Origin: Henricia sp. BOLD:AAB3569
Lineage: Eukaryota > Echinodermata > Asteroidea > Spinulosida > Echinasteridae
Length of the DNA stretch: 64,000 nt
NCBI GenBank assembly: GCA_037783545.1
Contig: JBBELK010000309.1
Location: forward strand, 186,001 to 250,000
Reading direction: 5' to 3'
In this document: positions 12,465-23,920 of the stretch, in pieces
How the letters are laid out: every line of letters starts with the position of its first letter
Position numbering within the stretch: position 1 is the stretch's first letter
Translations under genes and position numbers: made by a program
Notes under the pieces: model-generated
The model's database searches: none
What the model was told of the DNA's origin: nothing
The model's input: only the letters and a program-made list of their open reading frames with translations

Positions 12465-12626
12465 TCAGTGTCTCAAGTTACCCATGCTGAATTTCCATTG
12501 CTGTGTAATGGCTTTCTTTTCACATGTGTGCACAGTCAGTCCTAACGTTCTGACGTCCCTGCTGTCTAAGCATAAATTCGTCCCCTGGAGTTTGAAGACA
12601 CGGTTGCCGTCCGTTTGTTCCCATTT
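12465..12626 (-). CDS. GALNT2: GALNT2 last coding exon: lectin repeat gamma and C-terminus
   Basis: Minus-strand acceptor ...CAACCTTAAG ends at 12627. The exon begins in phase 0 with KWEQTDGNRVFKL and runs 53 codons to TGA at 12467-12465. It carries the third ricin-type (QxW) repeat: LCLDSRD is the CLD carbohydrate-pocket motif and QQWKF is the QxW core. This domain helps the transferase act on peptides that already carry GalNAc; that role is known for the family. The length ends within a few residues of vertebrate GALNT2. The 3' UTR follows towards lower coordinates; a palindromic MITE lies within 200 bp of the stop, and no clear minus-strand AATAAA is seen close by. Confidence 0.95.
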   Translation of the reverse strand, partial: KWEQTDGNRVFKLQGTNLCLDSRDVRTLGLTVHTCEKKAITQQWKFSMGNLRH

Positions 12627-12699
12627 CTTAAGGTTGAGAAAAAATAATGTGAAAAAGTGGTGTGACAAAATCTCATGAAACTGAAAACCAGTTTGGGGA

Positions 12700-12993
12700 A
12701 TTATACTAATAATAGCTATTCTTATATAGCGCTTTATAACCGGAGGATCAAAGCACTGTTACCATTTTTACCGCTGCCGTCAGGAAACTATCAGATTCAT
12801 CTTGCTTCGTCTAGCACTTATATTGTAACATTCCCCCTAACAGCTCCATAATTGTCGCATGGGTCGACGAGGCAATCGGGATCGAGTGTCTTGCCCAGAG
12901 ACACAAACGTTGGCCATAGTGGGACTTGAACCCACAACCTTCCGATTGTGAGCCCCACTTCATCATACCCACTAGACCACACACGCCCCACAC
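12700..12993 (-). mobile_element. tRNA-derived SINE with LINE-like 3' tail
   Basis: On the minus strand a tRNA-like head has an A-box-like GTGGTCTAGTGGGTATGATG and a B-box-like GTGGGTTCAAGTCCCAC, followed by GGGCAAGACACTCG, a phrase shared with other SINEs here. The 3' end (CTATATAAGAATAGCTATTA on the minus strand) resembles the 3' end of the CR1-like LINE at 58745-60760, as expected when a SINE borrows LINE machinery. Confidence 0.7.
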
Positions 12994-13249
12994 GATTCAA
13001 GTGGGTGGATTCAAACTGAGCTTTTTCGCATGTATATTTGACGTCCGAAGCTTTGGGAAAGGGAAAAGTGAAGGGAATTTGGAGTAAAACGATGCACTGA
13101 AAATCAGAGAATCACAAAAACACTTTCCTCCCAAGTTGATTGTGTGGTTTTCAGTGCGTTGTTCGACTCCAAATTCCCTCCACGCTACTTTTTCTCAAAA
13201 CGACATTCGTAACAATTAAATGTGAAACTGCTCAGTGTGAATCCACCCT

Positions 13250-14369
13250 AAGGCTAATGAAACTCGATTTTATGTTTCCCGTAACCCGCCCGCGTTTGGA
13301 TTTTTCGGCCGCGTTTGAGATGCCAAAATCCAAAAACAATTCATTATTTTGTATTTTCCCCAAAAATATAAAGTTGTTAATGTTTTCTCCTGCCATTTTT
13401 GTTGGATATTTAAAAGCAGCGCTCGAATTTCACATTTTGAGCGAGGTGCTCATTCTCATCTCGTCCTCCCGCCAAAAATATTTTAACGTAATTTTCTTCC
13501 TCTTCCTCCATTAAAAAAAAAAACCCGGAAACAGAGTGCGTGAACATTTGTAACTTACAGTGCTTTACAATAAATTCCTGGAGAAGACATTGCGCTACCG
13601 TGTCATTTTTGTGATGCATGTACCCCGCGCTGCATGCTGTACAAACACATAGGGACCGTCCGCTCCATAAAACCGTGGTTTGTAGCCGTGAGTGCTAGCC
13701 TAGAACTAACACACAAACTACAAATGGGCAATTGTTTTTATCGTTAGCGAGCGGCGCGCGGACCACAAATGGGCCTTGACACTTAAGTTGACTGCGGCTA
13801 GCTTTTTAGGTACCGTTGATGTGTAGAATCGCATCCTTTTTTGTCGTGTTTTGGAGAAGGTTGCACGGTTGTATGATGCGAGACAAATAAAATGTTCGTG
13901 TTTAATAGTGAAGATACAGGAAGGGGTATAATGAAGATGCCATGGACTATCACGACTGTGTCTCGAACGTGCACTTTGTTGCAGTTAATTGTCGAACTTG
14001 GTAACAAGTGTTATTAAATAAAGGTAGAAAAGCATGGGTGCAATTCCCATTTGAAATGTGTGGACTGATATAAATGTGTTTTGTTATTTAAATATATCTT
14101 GATCTTTTTGTCATAAATACCTGGGAAATGGTGAAAGATATTTTAATAAATACAAATTTGTGTATAAGTTGATCAGGGTTGTGTTTTAACACACTATCAG
14201 AGGGTATAGAGCGCCCTAAGTTTTGATAGCCATTATACATGTAAATAGCCGTTATTTTGCAAATAATGAAATGCTACAAAATAATGAATAATGAATAATG
14301 AAATAGTTGCCTCATTTGGGCTTGACAAAAATGTTACGGGAAACATAACATCGAGTTTCATTAGCCTAA
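13250..14369. mobile_element. MITE-like element, family 4 copy A
   Basis: Inverted ends AGGCTAATGAAACTCGATTT...GTTTCCCGTAA at the left and ACGGGAAACATAACATCGAG...TTTCATTAGCCT at the right. A shorter relative at 54082-54572 shares the end pattern and an AATAATGAATAATGAA interior. The 1.1-kb interior has no convincing ORF. Confidence 0.6.
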
Positions 14370-15225
14370 TCACCAATAAAACAAAACAACCAAATATGGG
14401 ATGAAAGAAAAAATCACATGGTTCTCAGTGAGATTTGACTCTCTGGCCAGATGCTATACCAGGTGCTACATGTATATCAATTTTTCTCTTGGCGTTGCAT
14501 GGGCATGCAAAGTAATAAACGCAATATTTGGTATGCGGGTATACAAATAATGAATGTTTATGAGTGCAATGGGAAGAATATTTTCATGAGGTGAAAGATG
14601 GAATCTTCTATTCAACGAGGCGAAGCCGAGTTGAATGGTCATATTCCATCTATCACCGAATGAAAAAATTTCCTTCCATTGCACGAATTAAAACATTTAT
14701 TATTTGTTTTATATAACACCCAGATTCTTGTCATCCTACATTTTTTTACAAATTATTCAGACTTACCCTTTGAGTTTCGTGTGGTCCACACGCACATAAA
14801 TATACTGTTTGCATTGTGTGTGAGGGTGTGTGAATGTTTAATAATGCATGCGTGCTTGTGTGTACAAGCAAATGCACTAAATTAATAAAGTGGGCGTACC
14901 GTGCAATGGAAAAAACGTATGGAAGAATGGAACAAAACCGCACGGTTGGTGACGTAGCAATAAATATATTAAATATTAAACGACACATGACCTGCTATCG
15001 TCCAATCAGATGACAAGGATCTACTTGGGCGTTATATAATACGTAATAACTGATGTCAAGAGCTTTATATTTCTCTCCCAAGACAGCAGGATGTAAGGCT
15101 ATTTCCACATTCATTTCCTGTGGCTTGAAATTACATACAAATCTCCTGTGTATTTCAAGCCAATGAATTCAGACTTTCTGCAAGGTAGTGGAAGAAAAAG
15201 TGCAGTGGGAATAAAGGCATCTTAC

Positions 15226-15345
15226 CTGGTAACTATGGTAACCCTTACAACTTCTTAGTAATACTGGTGCCCCGGACACATCGTCTGATGCCGTCAGGCA
15301 AAACTCGCTGTGTTTGATAACTTTCTCTTTGGTGAAGGAAAACTC
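15226..15345 (-). CDS. GALNT2: GALNT2 exon: lectin repeat beta
   Basis: Acceptor ATTAATTCTCAG ends at 15346 and donor CAG/GTAAGATG starts at 15225. The exon is exactly 40 codons, phase 0 at both ends. It reads EFSFTKEKVIKHSEFCLTA and continues through LLRSCKGYHSYQ. FCLT stands at the position of the CLD motif of the second QxW repeat; vertebrate GALNT2 also has CLT here, which supports the GALNT2 assignment. The first residues FSFTKEKVIKH match the strand that leads into this repeat. Confidence 0.95.
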
Positions 15346-15774
15346 CTGAGAATTAATTTTAAAAAACACTTGTAAAATCGGCAAATTATTAATCAAGTTG
15401 GCTTCACAGTTTCAGTTGAATGGATGCATGAAATGTACACTTCTTTATCTTCAAGCAAAACTTGACTCTGAATTCTATTGGTGAGTCTGTGGCAAATGAC
15501 CATGGTACAAACAACTGTATAGTGTTCTCCACATGTCAACAATTTAGCAGGGTGGCATCTCATACTGATACATTGTATTTTCAACACTTGAGGACGCTCT
15601 TTACAAAAGTTGCAAAGTTTACGGTTTACGTCACCTGTTTACGTTGCACATTATTGGTTGATAATGCACGACTCAAATCAACTTAATAGGTATGTTTGAG
15701 GTTTGTACCAGTACTTTGCCAATTTACGATAGTAAAAAGAACTATGTTTAGCACAAGTTAAAGTCTCCCAAAAT

Positions 15775-15935
15775 GGGGGTGGGGGTGGAGGTGGATAGAG
15801 GTTAGCACGTCAGAACTTCAGCTGTTAAGTACATGGTTCAATGCCTGGATACTGCAACATGTGTCGTTAGACAAGACACTTTACTACACACTGTCTCTTT
15901 CCACTCAGATGTATAAATGGGTGAGTATATAATTT
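15775..15935 (+). mobile_element. Degenerate tRNA-derived SINE fragment
   Basis: GAGGTTAGCACGTCAGAACT, then the B-box-like CATGGTTCAATGCCTGG, then AGACAAGACACTTTAC, the order seen in the other SINEs of this window (head, B box, GGCAAGRCACT). Degenerate and without a clear tail. Confidence 0.4.
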
Positions 15936-16063
15936 AACAAAAATGTACCCATACTGTATCACCAACAGATTTTAATGTAAAAAAAAACAACGACCGACAA
16001 TGTAGTCGAATGTATTGCGTTATCGGTCCTAACCAATAATACAACAGAAATTAATTCGGAAAG

Positions 16064-17626
16064 AATAGACCGATCCAGTAAGCTCCGCCCATTTTGAAAT
16101 TGACCAATCACAGCCTTAGGTTCAGGTAGCCAAAAAGTAGATCGCCATTTTGGTTACCCGAGTCCTCAAAATTTTGTGCACAGAGCTACGGCAAAATGCA
16201 GCCAAGTGACGCATAAACACTATAAACATCATTTTTATCAGCGCAGAGTACCCTAGCAGGTTTTAAACGGATTGTATAAGACTATCCAAACTTACTTTTA
16301 ATCCCTTCATAATGTGTTTTTGTATAAATCGGTAAAATTCGCCAAAATTAGCTTGTCGTTTTGCTATGTTGTGCATTCACTGCGTTTTAGATGTGTGTCG
16401 AGATGTTTTTGTTCGATCGCGCGCGTTACGCGTAATACAGGCGTGTTGTACGTGCACGCACAAGACCGGATACTTAAACAGCTAGAATCCCCCCTTCCAC
16501 ATTTTTTTGGTTTTTCTGTTTATCATGGAGGTGTATGTGTCTACAACACCATCACAACTTGTTTTTCACAAAAAATCGACAGGCTTTTGCTTAAAACGTA
16601 AAGCAGTTCCGACCCTCTTCACCCGAGATTCTGAAACGCTCGAGGTCACTTGGCTTGTTTATCAACAGGGTTTTGACGTCATCCTGAGAAACATACAAAA
16701 CGGTCTGTGCAGTATTGAATGGAAAATACACGAAGTGAATGTTTATCATGCCTATTTTGTCCTTGTAATTCAAAATACAAACGTGAAAAACACTTCATGT
16801 AATATGACAACAATCTACTATTACCCGTTTTGTGAAAAAACGATGAAATTGTGGCTCACAATGAAGCTCTTTTTAAGTAAATACTGGTGCATTGCGACGG
16901 GTGGTTTTGTCACGGAACGAACGACATTCACAGCGGTCTGTGTACGGTCCCCTGCGGGCGTAGTTTCCACATGTTTGAACATCGCCCGTACAAGTTATAG
17001 AATGAGCGACTCATTTTTCTCTCTCTTGGTAATAGAAAAGAAAATCTATCTGCTCTTTTTTTTTCATAGTGTCTGGTAAAACATACAACCACGCAGCTAC
17101 ATGTACTGGGCATATCTCTGGCTTTTTGGAACAACAAAATTCTTCAAAAAAACACCATCTAAAAGAGACGGTTTTCCAAGTTTTTTGCGTGTAAACGTAT
17201 GGAGCTAACTATCGTGTTGACCTTTTCTTTCTCAGGATTGCGTCACGGGGTCACGCGCATATCATGAATACCTAATGAGCATTTCAGAAATCGCGAAAAT
17301 CTCATTTTCGAAAAGCGCACTTTTGCTTGCAATTTATCCACTTAAAACTGACAATTAAAAAATAATAAAAATTCACGTCGGCAAAAGGGATGTTTGGACT
17401 ATCGAAAAAAGCCTAAATGCTGGATTTTCGTCAAGGGGGATTCTTCCTCTTTAAGTGCACATTTTGCTTTCGAGCGTGCAGTTTCTGTGTGCGTGTTTCA
17501 ATACGCGCTGACCAGGGCGCTGACGCTCGGCGCGGCCACGCGACTCCACTGCACACGTGCCTCACATGTGTGGCATATGTTGCTAGGCAATTTCTAAATG
17601 GGCGGAGCTTGCTGGATCGGTCTATT
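16064..17626. mobile_element. MITE family 2 copy B, interrupted by a TTAA element
   Basis: The same AATAGACCGATCCAGTAAGC ends as 1893-2494, in the opposite internal orientation. Removing 16478-17450 plus one TTAA restores the interior of copy A (GGATACTTAAGTGCACATTT). The host MITE is therefore older than the nested element. Confidence 0.75.
16478..17450 (+). mobile_element. Kolobok-like DNA transposon remnant nested in a MITE
   Basis: Flanked by TTAA at 16474-16477 and 17451-17454. The ends are imperfect inverted repeats containing GAATCCCCC. A 190-codon open frame at 16507-17079 includes FCLKRKAVPTLFTR, which resembles the AVPxxF end of a THAP zinc-binding DNA-binding domain. Kolobok transposons combine TTAA duplications with THAP domains, so this is the likely superfamily. 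The frame lacks the N-terminal zinc ligands and any catalytic core, so it is a remnant. Confidence 0.6.
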
Positions 17627-18072
17627 GAGTAGTTGATCAGGGCTTGATCAGACCTTGTGTGCAAAACATGAGATAGGCCGTTTCCTCACAAAAAGCGTAC
17701 ATTTTTCTTACTCAAAATTTTGGATTTTTCCATAAAATCTGCAGTTTACCAATGCTTGATGAGTCATTTTAAAGAAAACAATTTCTTATCAACTTCTCAA
17801 CTCTTAATATTAATTATAAAAACAGGTCTAGTAGAAACAGGTCTTATCCAATGTCTTATCTGTTATTTTCCCGTAAATAGCGGTGAATATTTTTCCCGAC
17901 AATTTTCCTTATCAAGGAAGGAAAATGCAGGGGACTTTATCCGGTAAGCACAAATAAAAACACACCATTCTCCTCGAGTGTGCATACAGGGGAGAAAACA
18001 AACATACTGTATGACCGCACAATGACTCTCCAAACCCTGTGCTTGACCCCTGCGTGCTACCTTTATCCAGCT

Positions 18073-18704
18073 AATAGACCAGTTGCGTGATAGATTTGCA
18101 TAAATCCTGGAGTCAAGCCTTATATTTACACTATATGGCGCTCGCGTACGAGTGACTCAAAGACCATTACTATATCTGACAAATCGGGCCCGTTTCCAAG
18201 GGGTGTACGCTGGTACTTGGTAACCGTGCGGTACCTGGAATACCTCACACATTACTCTGTGTATTTATAAGCTGGACCATGTTGATTGAAAATGTTGATC
18301 AGCAACTTCAAACCAGTCACATAACCAAAAATTGTTTCTCTACTTTCTTGAATGCATCATTGCAGTTTGGAAACGTTCCAGCTTTCAAAGTTGACATCAA
18401 TTTCAAGTAAAACAAAAACGTTCTATTTCATTATTTTGACGAAAATTCCCGATGACTACATGTTTCAACATGTTCATTTCAACATGTAATTTCAGATGGT
18501 CCAGCTTAAAAATTCATAGAGTAATGTGTGAGGTATTCTAGGTACCACACAGACTTTCGCGCCGGTTACCATGGACCAGATTGCACCCCTGGAAACGGCC
18601 CAATTTGCCAGGTAGTCTGGTGCTTGACTCACTCACATGCGAGTGCCATAGCGTGAAGGCGGGAGTCTAGGGTTTCTGCAAATCTATCACGCAACTGGTC
18701 TATT
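18073..18704. mobile_element. Foldback element with long inverted arms
   Basis: Ends AATAGACCAGTTGCGTGATA and TATCACGCAACTGGTCTATT; the arms continue inward for about 240 bp with indels (for example GAGTAATGTGTGAGGTA mirrors TACCTCACACATTACTC). Non-coding. Confidence 0.7.
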
Positions 18705-18879
18705 CATGAAGCGTGATGAAAGACCGGCAAGCTTGGCTTTTTTCCAGATAAAGCAATTGAGTCGGAACTTTGCGTTAACCGCTATTTACCGGTAAATGGG
18801 TTTATCAGTAAAACTTTAGATGTTCAATAGAAACATGCCTTAAGTTACTACTAGTACATTATCATTTGCAACATCGTAC

Positions 18880-19006
18880 CTGATTACCCCCACTGTAGTG
18901 GCATTCATACATGCCGAGTGTGCCATCTTCCGCATGCCCTAATGTGTCCATGCACATTGAGCCTTGTTGTATAGCACCAAAGGCTAGGTCCTGCTTATCT
19001 GGCACT
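18880..19006 (-). CDS. GALNT2: GALNT2 exon: linker and lectin repeat alpha
   Basis: Acceptor TTTTGTTAATAG ends at 19007 and donor CAG/GTACGATG starts at 18879. The exon supplies the last base of a split Arg codon and then 42 codons: [20 protein letters not shown], continuing with [22 protein letters not shown]. It holds the linker between catalytic and lectin domains and the first QxW repeat. The sugar-pocket motif is CMD rather than the usual CLD, so the key Asp is retained. The next exon is 3.5 kb away, but the preceding one is 31 kb away. Confidence 0.95.
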
Positions 19007-19204
19007 CTATTAACAAAAACAGGAAAATACAGCAAAATAACAAATGCAGGATAATATGACAATTATGTTCAAGTTACCTGACTGTTAAAGAAAAGAATAT
19101 ACAGAAGTATATATACGCACGTACATGCAGTTGACCAGAGTTGGCCACTCATATTGTGCTTTAGTTTTAAAGGGAAACCAAAAGTAGGATGAGGGAACAA
19201 TCAT

Positions 19205-19420
19205 GTGGGGTGTTATGGCCGAGCGGTCTAGTGCGTCGAACTTAAGTTCCTGTGCTAGTACTAGAATGTAGGTTCGATTCCTGGCCGTGACGGGTTGTGG
19301 CACCTGTACCCTTGAGCTAGGCACTCAACCACACTTGCGCCCATTCCTGTAATTGGCGGTCCCTCCGCTGTTGGATGTGGTATATAAATAAATAAATAAA
19401 AAAATAAATAAATAAATATG
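19205..19420 (+). mobile_element. tRNA-derived SINE, copy 1, with (AAAT)n tail
   Basis: A head resembling tRNA-Leu/Ser: TGTTATGGCCGAGCGGTCTA (A box) and GTAGGTTCGATTCCTGG (B box), then CACCTGTACCCTTGAGCTAG and GGCACTCAACCACACTTG, ending in AAATAAATAAATA at 19385-19418. A second copy starts at 47316 with the same order of blocks. Confidence 0.85.
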
Positions 19421-20724
19421 GGGTTCGAAGATGCTCTAATAGCTGAGCTGTGAAACACAGTGGTATACCTCCCCCAGGTTTTAACTATGAACCCACTGGA
19501 TGTGCAACTCTAACAATGCAATACTTTCGTTATCAAGACCAGGCATAATTTCAAATTTCTTTCTCCATACCTATACCAAAGCCATTATACTACTGATGTA
19601 ACAGACCTTAAAAAAAAACATATTTGTCCACAACTTCACATGGTGGATCTCATCTGAAAGCTAATTTTAAAAATTGAGAAAGTTTCCATATTTTATTCAA
19701 ATTTATGTCTCAAAATGAAATTGGCCATGATAGCACAGATAATATATCTTTAAACTAAATGCGTTTCCTTCATGACTTATTAAGCTTCGTACCCCACAGC
19801 CAATGCCCACTTGAATGAGTTTATTAATTCAAAACCGAAAGGCTGCATCACGAAAGGCTGCATCACGGACCAGAGGAGCCCAGTTAATGTACCGATGTAA
19901 ATAATTCAAGACGTGGTTTGTATTGATTACAAGCGCACAGAGCCGTTTAATGGTGTTCCTCTGCGTCAATGGGGCAGCTGCATAAGCCATCAATGTAGAC
20001 AGAGGAGGGCCCAAACAGACACAAAGATAAACCTCCTTCATTTATTTAAGAAGCGTTTTGTTCATTAAGTAGCGATGTTGGCTTGGAGAAAAGCTCCTGA
20101 ATAAATCTACATGTACCCTAAGCTGCTGTGCTGTGTCATCATTCAACAAGTACTACATGTATGTGCATGTATGAGATTTTATCAATGTAATAAGTGGTTG
20201 TTTTTATGCAAATGCTTTGAGAACTGGTTAATTTAAGATGACTTAAAGGGACCCTGAAATGCTAAGTAACCTTATGCACAGTTTTTGCTGCATATGAGGG
20301 ATTATATGTTTAGGATGACATTACTACTGTTCATTTTGATGTACATGTAAACTTTGAAAATTTATTCTCCAAAACTCACAGAAAGAAGGTGCTGTTTGAG
20401 GCACATCACTTCAAGAAACAAACAAGAAAAGTAAAGAAAATCATAAGACTTCAAACTAGAATTGTGGCGAACTGCTGCAGTTTCCATCCAAATTTGTTCT
20501 CCAAAGCTTACAATTCAGGCAATATGTCAAACAAACCCAAACAGCCAAGGGTTACAAAAGTTTCCCCAATTAGTTGCCGAAAATAGTCAAAACTTTTGTG
20601 CGCAGTTGGATGCGTTTGCCTAATGTGACATCACAACTTTGCTTATGAATATGCATTTCATTAGCATAAAAACCAAAAACCTTGATTTTAACCTTCAAAC
20701 AACTTTTAAAAATGGAATACATGT

Positions 20725-21160
20725 GGGTCTGTCCACGGTAATGGGGTACATTTCTGTAACATTCAAGATCTTAGGTCCCAGTTCACTTCAAATGTCTTAA
20801 TTTTATCTTTAAATTATCAAGCTAAACTGAGCAAATAACTTTTTCACCAAGGAGTTTGAAAAATAGTCCTACAACATACATTTGTGAAAACCTCGTGCAC
20901 AAGTTTTCCTATTACGCATGTAACAAAGACGGACAAAAATGTCACAAAATTGTCTGTCCATGTTACATGCGTAATAGGAAAATTTGTGCACTTGCTTTTC
21001 AAAAATGTATGTTGTGGCAGCAATATTTTACTTTTTTGGGCAAAAGTTATCTCCTGAGAACAAAACAAGGACATTTCTTTAATTTTGAGATAAACTAAAG
21101 ACATCTGAAAGGAATTATTGACTTATTTTTCAAATGTACCCCATTACTATGGACAGACCC
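20725..21160. mobile_element. Foldback element, GGGTCTGTCC family
   Basis: Ends GGGTCTGTCCACGGTAATGG and the inverse of CCATTACTATGGACAGACCC. A central inverted pair, TTTTCCTATTACGCATGTAA and TTACATGCGTAATAGGAAAA, forms a hairpin. ATGT flanks both ends. It lies inside the TTAA element at 20247-22039. Confidence 0.75.
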
Positions 21161-21358
21161 ATGTACATGTAGTTGTGTAGCATGGATTTCATTACCCAAA
21201 TTTTGTGTCAGCACTGCCACATGCCAAAACTTTGTCAAGACTTCTATTAGGAGTAGAGTAGTGACAAACTGTGAGAAACAGTGGAGATCTTTGTCCCATG
21301 TCAGGCTGCCAGTGCAAGAACGTTAACAATGGTACATTCCATGGCAATATTTTCTTTC

Positions 21359-21997
21359 ATATGTGAGCCACTCCACCGAAAGTAGGCACTTGTCGCACAG
21401 GCCAGAACTGAGATAATGGGTAATTTATGCATGTATGTCAAGTAGGAATTTTTGTTATCGATACCAGGATTTTGTGCATGAGACTACCTATTAAAAATCC
21501 ATCTATCACCAGAAGAAGTTTAAGTGACTAAATACTACCAGAAAACAGCATTTTAAATGCCTGAAACATGTGAAATAACCCAATTCTGGCATTCTTTTTG
21601 TTTAGGGGGCTAGGGGTTTGGCCGTGCAAAGAGGGTTAAAAAGGCATTGCGTACGAAATTGAGGACTGCTATTCTTGTTCATTCTTACTAAAACACCACC
21701 CACACATGGGTATAGTGCTTTTGGAGTCAGAATTTGCATGGTTGCTAAGGACTTTATGCCTTAACAGAAGTACAACCTTCTACGCCATTTTTCTCTAAAG
21801 CGCTTCTTACAAAATTGTGCTCTTGGTCATCACAGAAATGGTCATAACTAGGTAAATTTTTGACGGATTGACACAATGTTTGTAGTTTTGTGAAGCTTAT
21901 AATATACTCTATCTAATTAAGTCATTAGCTCCATTTTAATTTTTGTTATGCAAGAGCCTACTTTTGGCATGTTTATTTGGTGGAGTGGATCACATAT
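21359..21997. mobile_element. DNA element with CCACTCCACC inverted ends
   Basis: Left ATATGTGAGCCACTCCACCG AAAGTAGGC; right, inverted, ATATGTGATCCACTCCACCA with AAAAGTAGGC further in. Interior non-coding. It also lies within the TTAA element of 20247-22039. Confidence 0.5.
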
Positions 21998-22384
21998 AAT
22001 GAAAAGACTTGGCCCAGGCAAATTTATTTCAGGAGCCCTTTAAGTAATTAGCTTTGACATTGACTTTTGCAATGGCTAGACATCCGAGACATTTACAAAT
22101 ATAAATGAACATCTTTCATCACATCTCAAGTGCTGCTAGAACTGATGGTTCATCTCCCAGTCTTCCATTAAGAGGCACCAGCTGTGAAATGAGCACCTTC
22201 ATCATTAATTATTAAGTGTTTCTTGCAAGAGGACTGTGGCACTCAGGAGAAGCGCATGTGGTACTGCAAATTCATGGATGTGATCAGTAAACAATGGCAA
22301 AAAAAAGGAAATGTAAATCCAGCCACATAAAGAGAGGAAACCAACTATACACCAATCTATTCTGTACACACAAACTGTAAAAAG

Positions 22385-22430
22385 TGGAATATCAAGAGCA
22401 AAAAGGGGAATATCAAGAGCAAAAAGGGGG
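22385..22430. repeat. Short tandem repeat, about 22-bp unit
   Basis: GGAATATCAAGAGCAAAAAG is repeated twice in direct succession, with flanking partial units (AAAAAGTGG, AAAAAGGGGG). Confidence 0.6.
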
Positions 22431-22548
22431 AAATCAACTAAAAATAGGGAATTTCCAATTTGAACCTTGTTAAGAAGAGGTCCTTGGGACTTTGCAGATA
22501 CAGGAACCTTGTGTCATCAGGAAGAGAAACAATTGATAACATGGAAGT

Positions 22549-22775
22549 GGGTCTTTCCACGCTAATCGGCCTATTTGAAAAATAAGTCAATAATTCCTTT
22601 CAGATGTCTTCGGTTTATCTCAAACTTAAAGAAATTCCCTTGTACAGGAGATAACTTTTCCCCAAAAAGGTAAGAAAATGCTGCCACAACATACATTTCT
22701 GAAAAGCTTGTGTACAAATTTCCCCTTATACGTATGTAACTGGACAGACAAAAATGTCACAATTTTGTCTGTCCA
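22549..22775. mobile_element. Truncated copy of the GGGTCTGTCC foldback family
   Basis: GGGTCTTTCCACGCTAATCG begins a sequence that matches the inverse of the right half of 20725-21160 (TAAGTCAATAATTCCTTTCA, GGAGATAACTTTT, CACAACATACATTT). It ends near the hairpin centre, so only one arm plus the centre is present. Confidence 0.65.
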
Positions 22776-23381
22776 GTCTGATCCAATTACGTGTAGCCTT
22801 TTGCATGTTTCACATGAATAGCGTCAGGTATACTGCCGTACTTCCTTTCACATGCACACTAACAGTAGTATCTTGACCAGACTAAATTGTTGTTGCCTAC
22901 ATGTATGTAGTGCATGCAGCAGGTGTGAATCACAGAATCAATACCGTGTTCACTGTAGAAAAGAATGCATAAAACAAACAGACTGTTCATTGTTAGGCAA
23001 TAGCATGCACCACGTAGCAATAACAGCAGTATGTGACTTTCTGTACGTCCATTTGAAAGTGAAGAATTCTTGGCGCCAGCCATAGTGCAAAGGTTAAACA
23101 CAAAAGGCCAATTGGAACATAAAATTCTCTTTGTTATATATACGCAGAATGTTGTGTAACAGTGCTCTTATTATCAAGATTTGATCGTATTTTTATTCGA
23201 CCAGAGTTAGTGAGTCAAGTTCTTGACTTGGACTTGAGTCGCACTCGAGTCATATTTTTTGGTACCTGAATCTTGACTTGGCCTAGATTAACATTGAGAC
23301 TTGACTTGAGGTTTGAACTGAAATACTGAACAGATCAGGGAAATATTCAGCATTTAATTTGTTTATTGTTGATAAACTTAA

Positions 23382-23791
23382 GGCCTGTCCGCATTGGACT
23401 TTTTTTGGGGAAAACTTACCGAGACGATGGGTACTTTCCCATTTTAAGTCCAATGCGGACAGCCTAGGACGTTTTCCTCTCAGTAACTTTTCCTGGGTCC
23501 AGCGGTTACTTTTCCTGGCCAACTTCTGCCCAGGAAAATTGACCAGGGAACTTTTCCTGAAATGAAACGTCCAATGCGGACACAGCGAGTCGGTAAAAGT
23601 GCTCTGGAAGCGTACGTCCGGGCCGTGAAGGTCAAACTTCGAAAGGGACACCGCGCATGCTCTCCCACGGTCTTGGTAAAATGTTACTGTGTCAAAAAGT
23701 CCAAATGCGGGGACCAGTAAAATTTAGCCATTTTTATTTTACCATCGTCTCGGTAAAACCTTGCAAAAAACAAGTCCAACGCGGACACGGC
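23382..23791. mobile_element. MITE with GTCCRCATTGGAC ends and internal copies of the end
   Basis: Left end GGCCTGTCCGCATTGGACTT; right end, inverted, GCCGTGTCCGCGTTGGACTT. Related words GTCCAATGCGGAC occur inside near 23448 and 23567 and a degenerate one near 23698, which suggests nested or multiplied termini. Confidence 0.7.
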
Positions 23792-23920
23792 TTTACACCT
23801 CAATTTCAAGTGCCACGAAACTTGAAAAGCACTGGACAAAGTGTAAGATTGTTTGATGTGTTTCTCTTGTTTACAAATTTGAGATTAAGGAAAATCATGT
23901 TACTTGATTTTGTTTTAAGC

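Larger units (their letters stand above)
12627..15225 (-). other. GALNT2 intron (2.6 kb)
   Basis: GT-AG intron between the beta and gamma lectin-repeat exons (donor GTAAGATG at 15225, acceptor ending at 12627). It contains a tRNA-derived SINE (12700-12993) and a MITE (13250-14369). A hairpin-prone stretch at 14590-14665 is unexplained. No further coding is seen. Confidence 0.85.
15346..18879 (-). other. GALNT2 intron (3.5 kb)
   Basis: GT-AG intron (donor GTACGATG, acceptor ending at 15346). It contains a probable SINE (15775-15935), the family-2 MITE with its nested Kolobok-like element (16064-17626) and a foldback element (18073-18704). A repeat at 15525-15625 resembles 1560-1670. 17627-18072 has no recognised content. 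Confidence 0.85.
20247..22039. mobile_element. TTAA element, family 5 copy A, carrying two nested foldbacks
   Basis: Left end TTAA (20243-20246) then AGGGACCCTGAAATGCTAA; probable right end AGGAGCCCT then TTAA (22040-22043). Blocks such as CATAAGACTTCAA, GCTGCAGTTTC, TATGAATATGCAT and TTAGCATAAAAAC occur in the same order in copy B (29591-30160). Copy A is much longer because foldback elements (20725-21160 and about 21359-21997) sit inside it. The right boundary is the least certain part. Confidence 0.55.

Noticed and set aside
19205-19290. Possible tRNA gene (good A and B boxes)
   Set aside because: Acceptor and anticodon stems do not close, and the same unit with an AAAT tail recurs at 47316. 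It is a SINE head. The same holds for 12900-12993 and 44760-44845.
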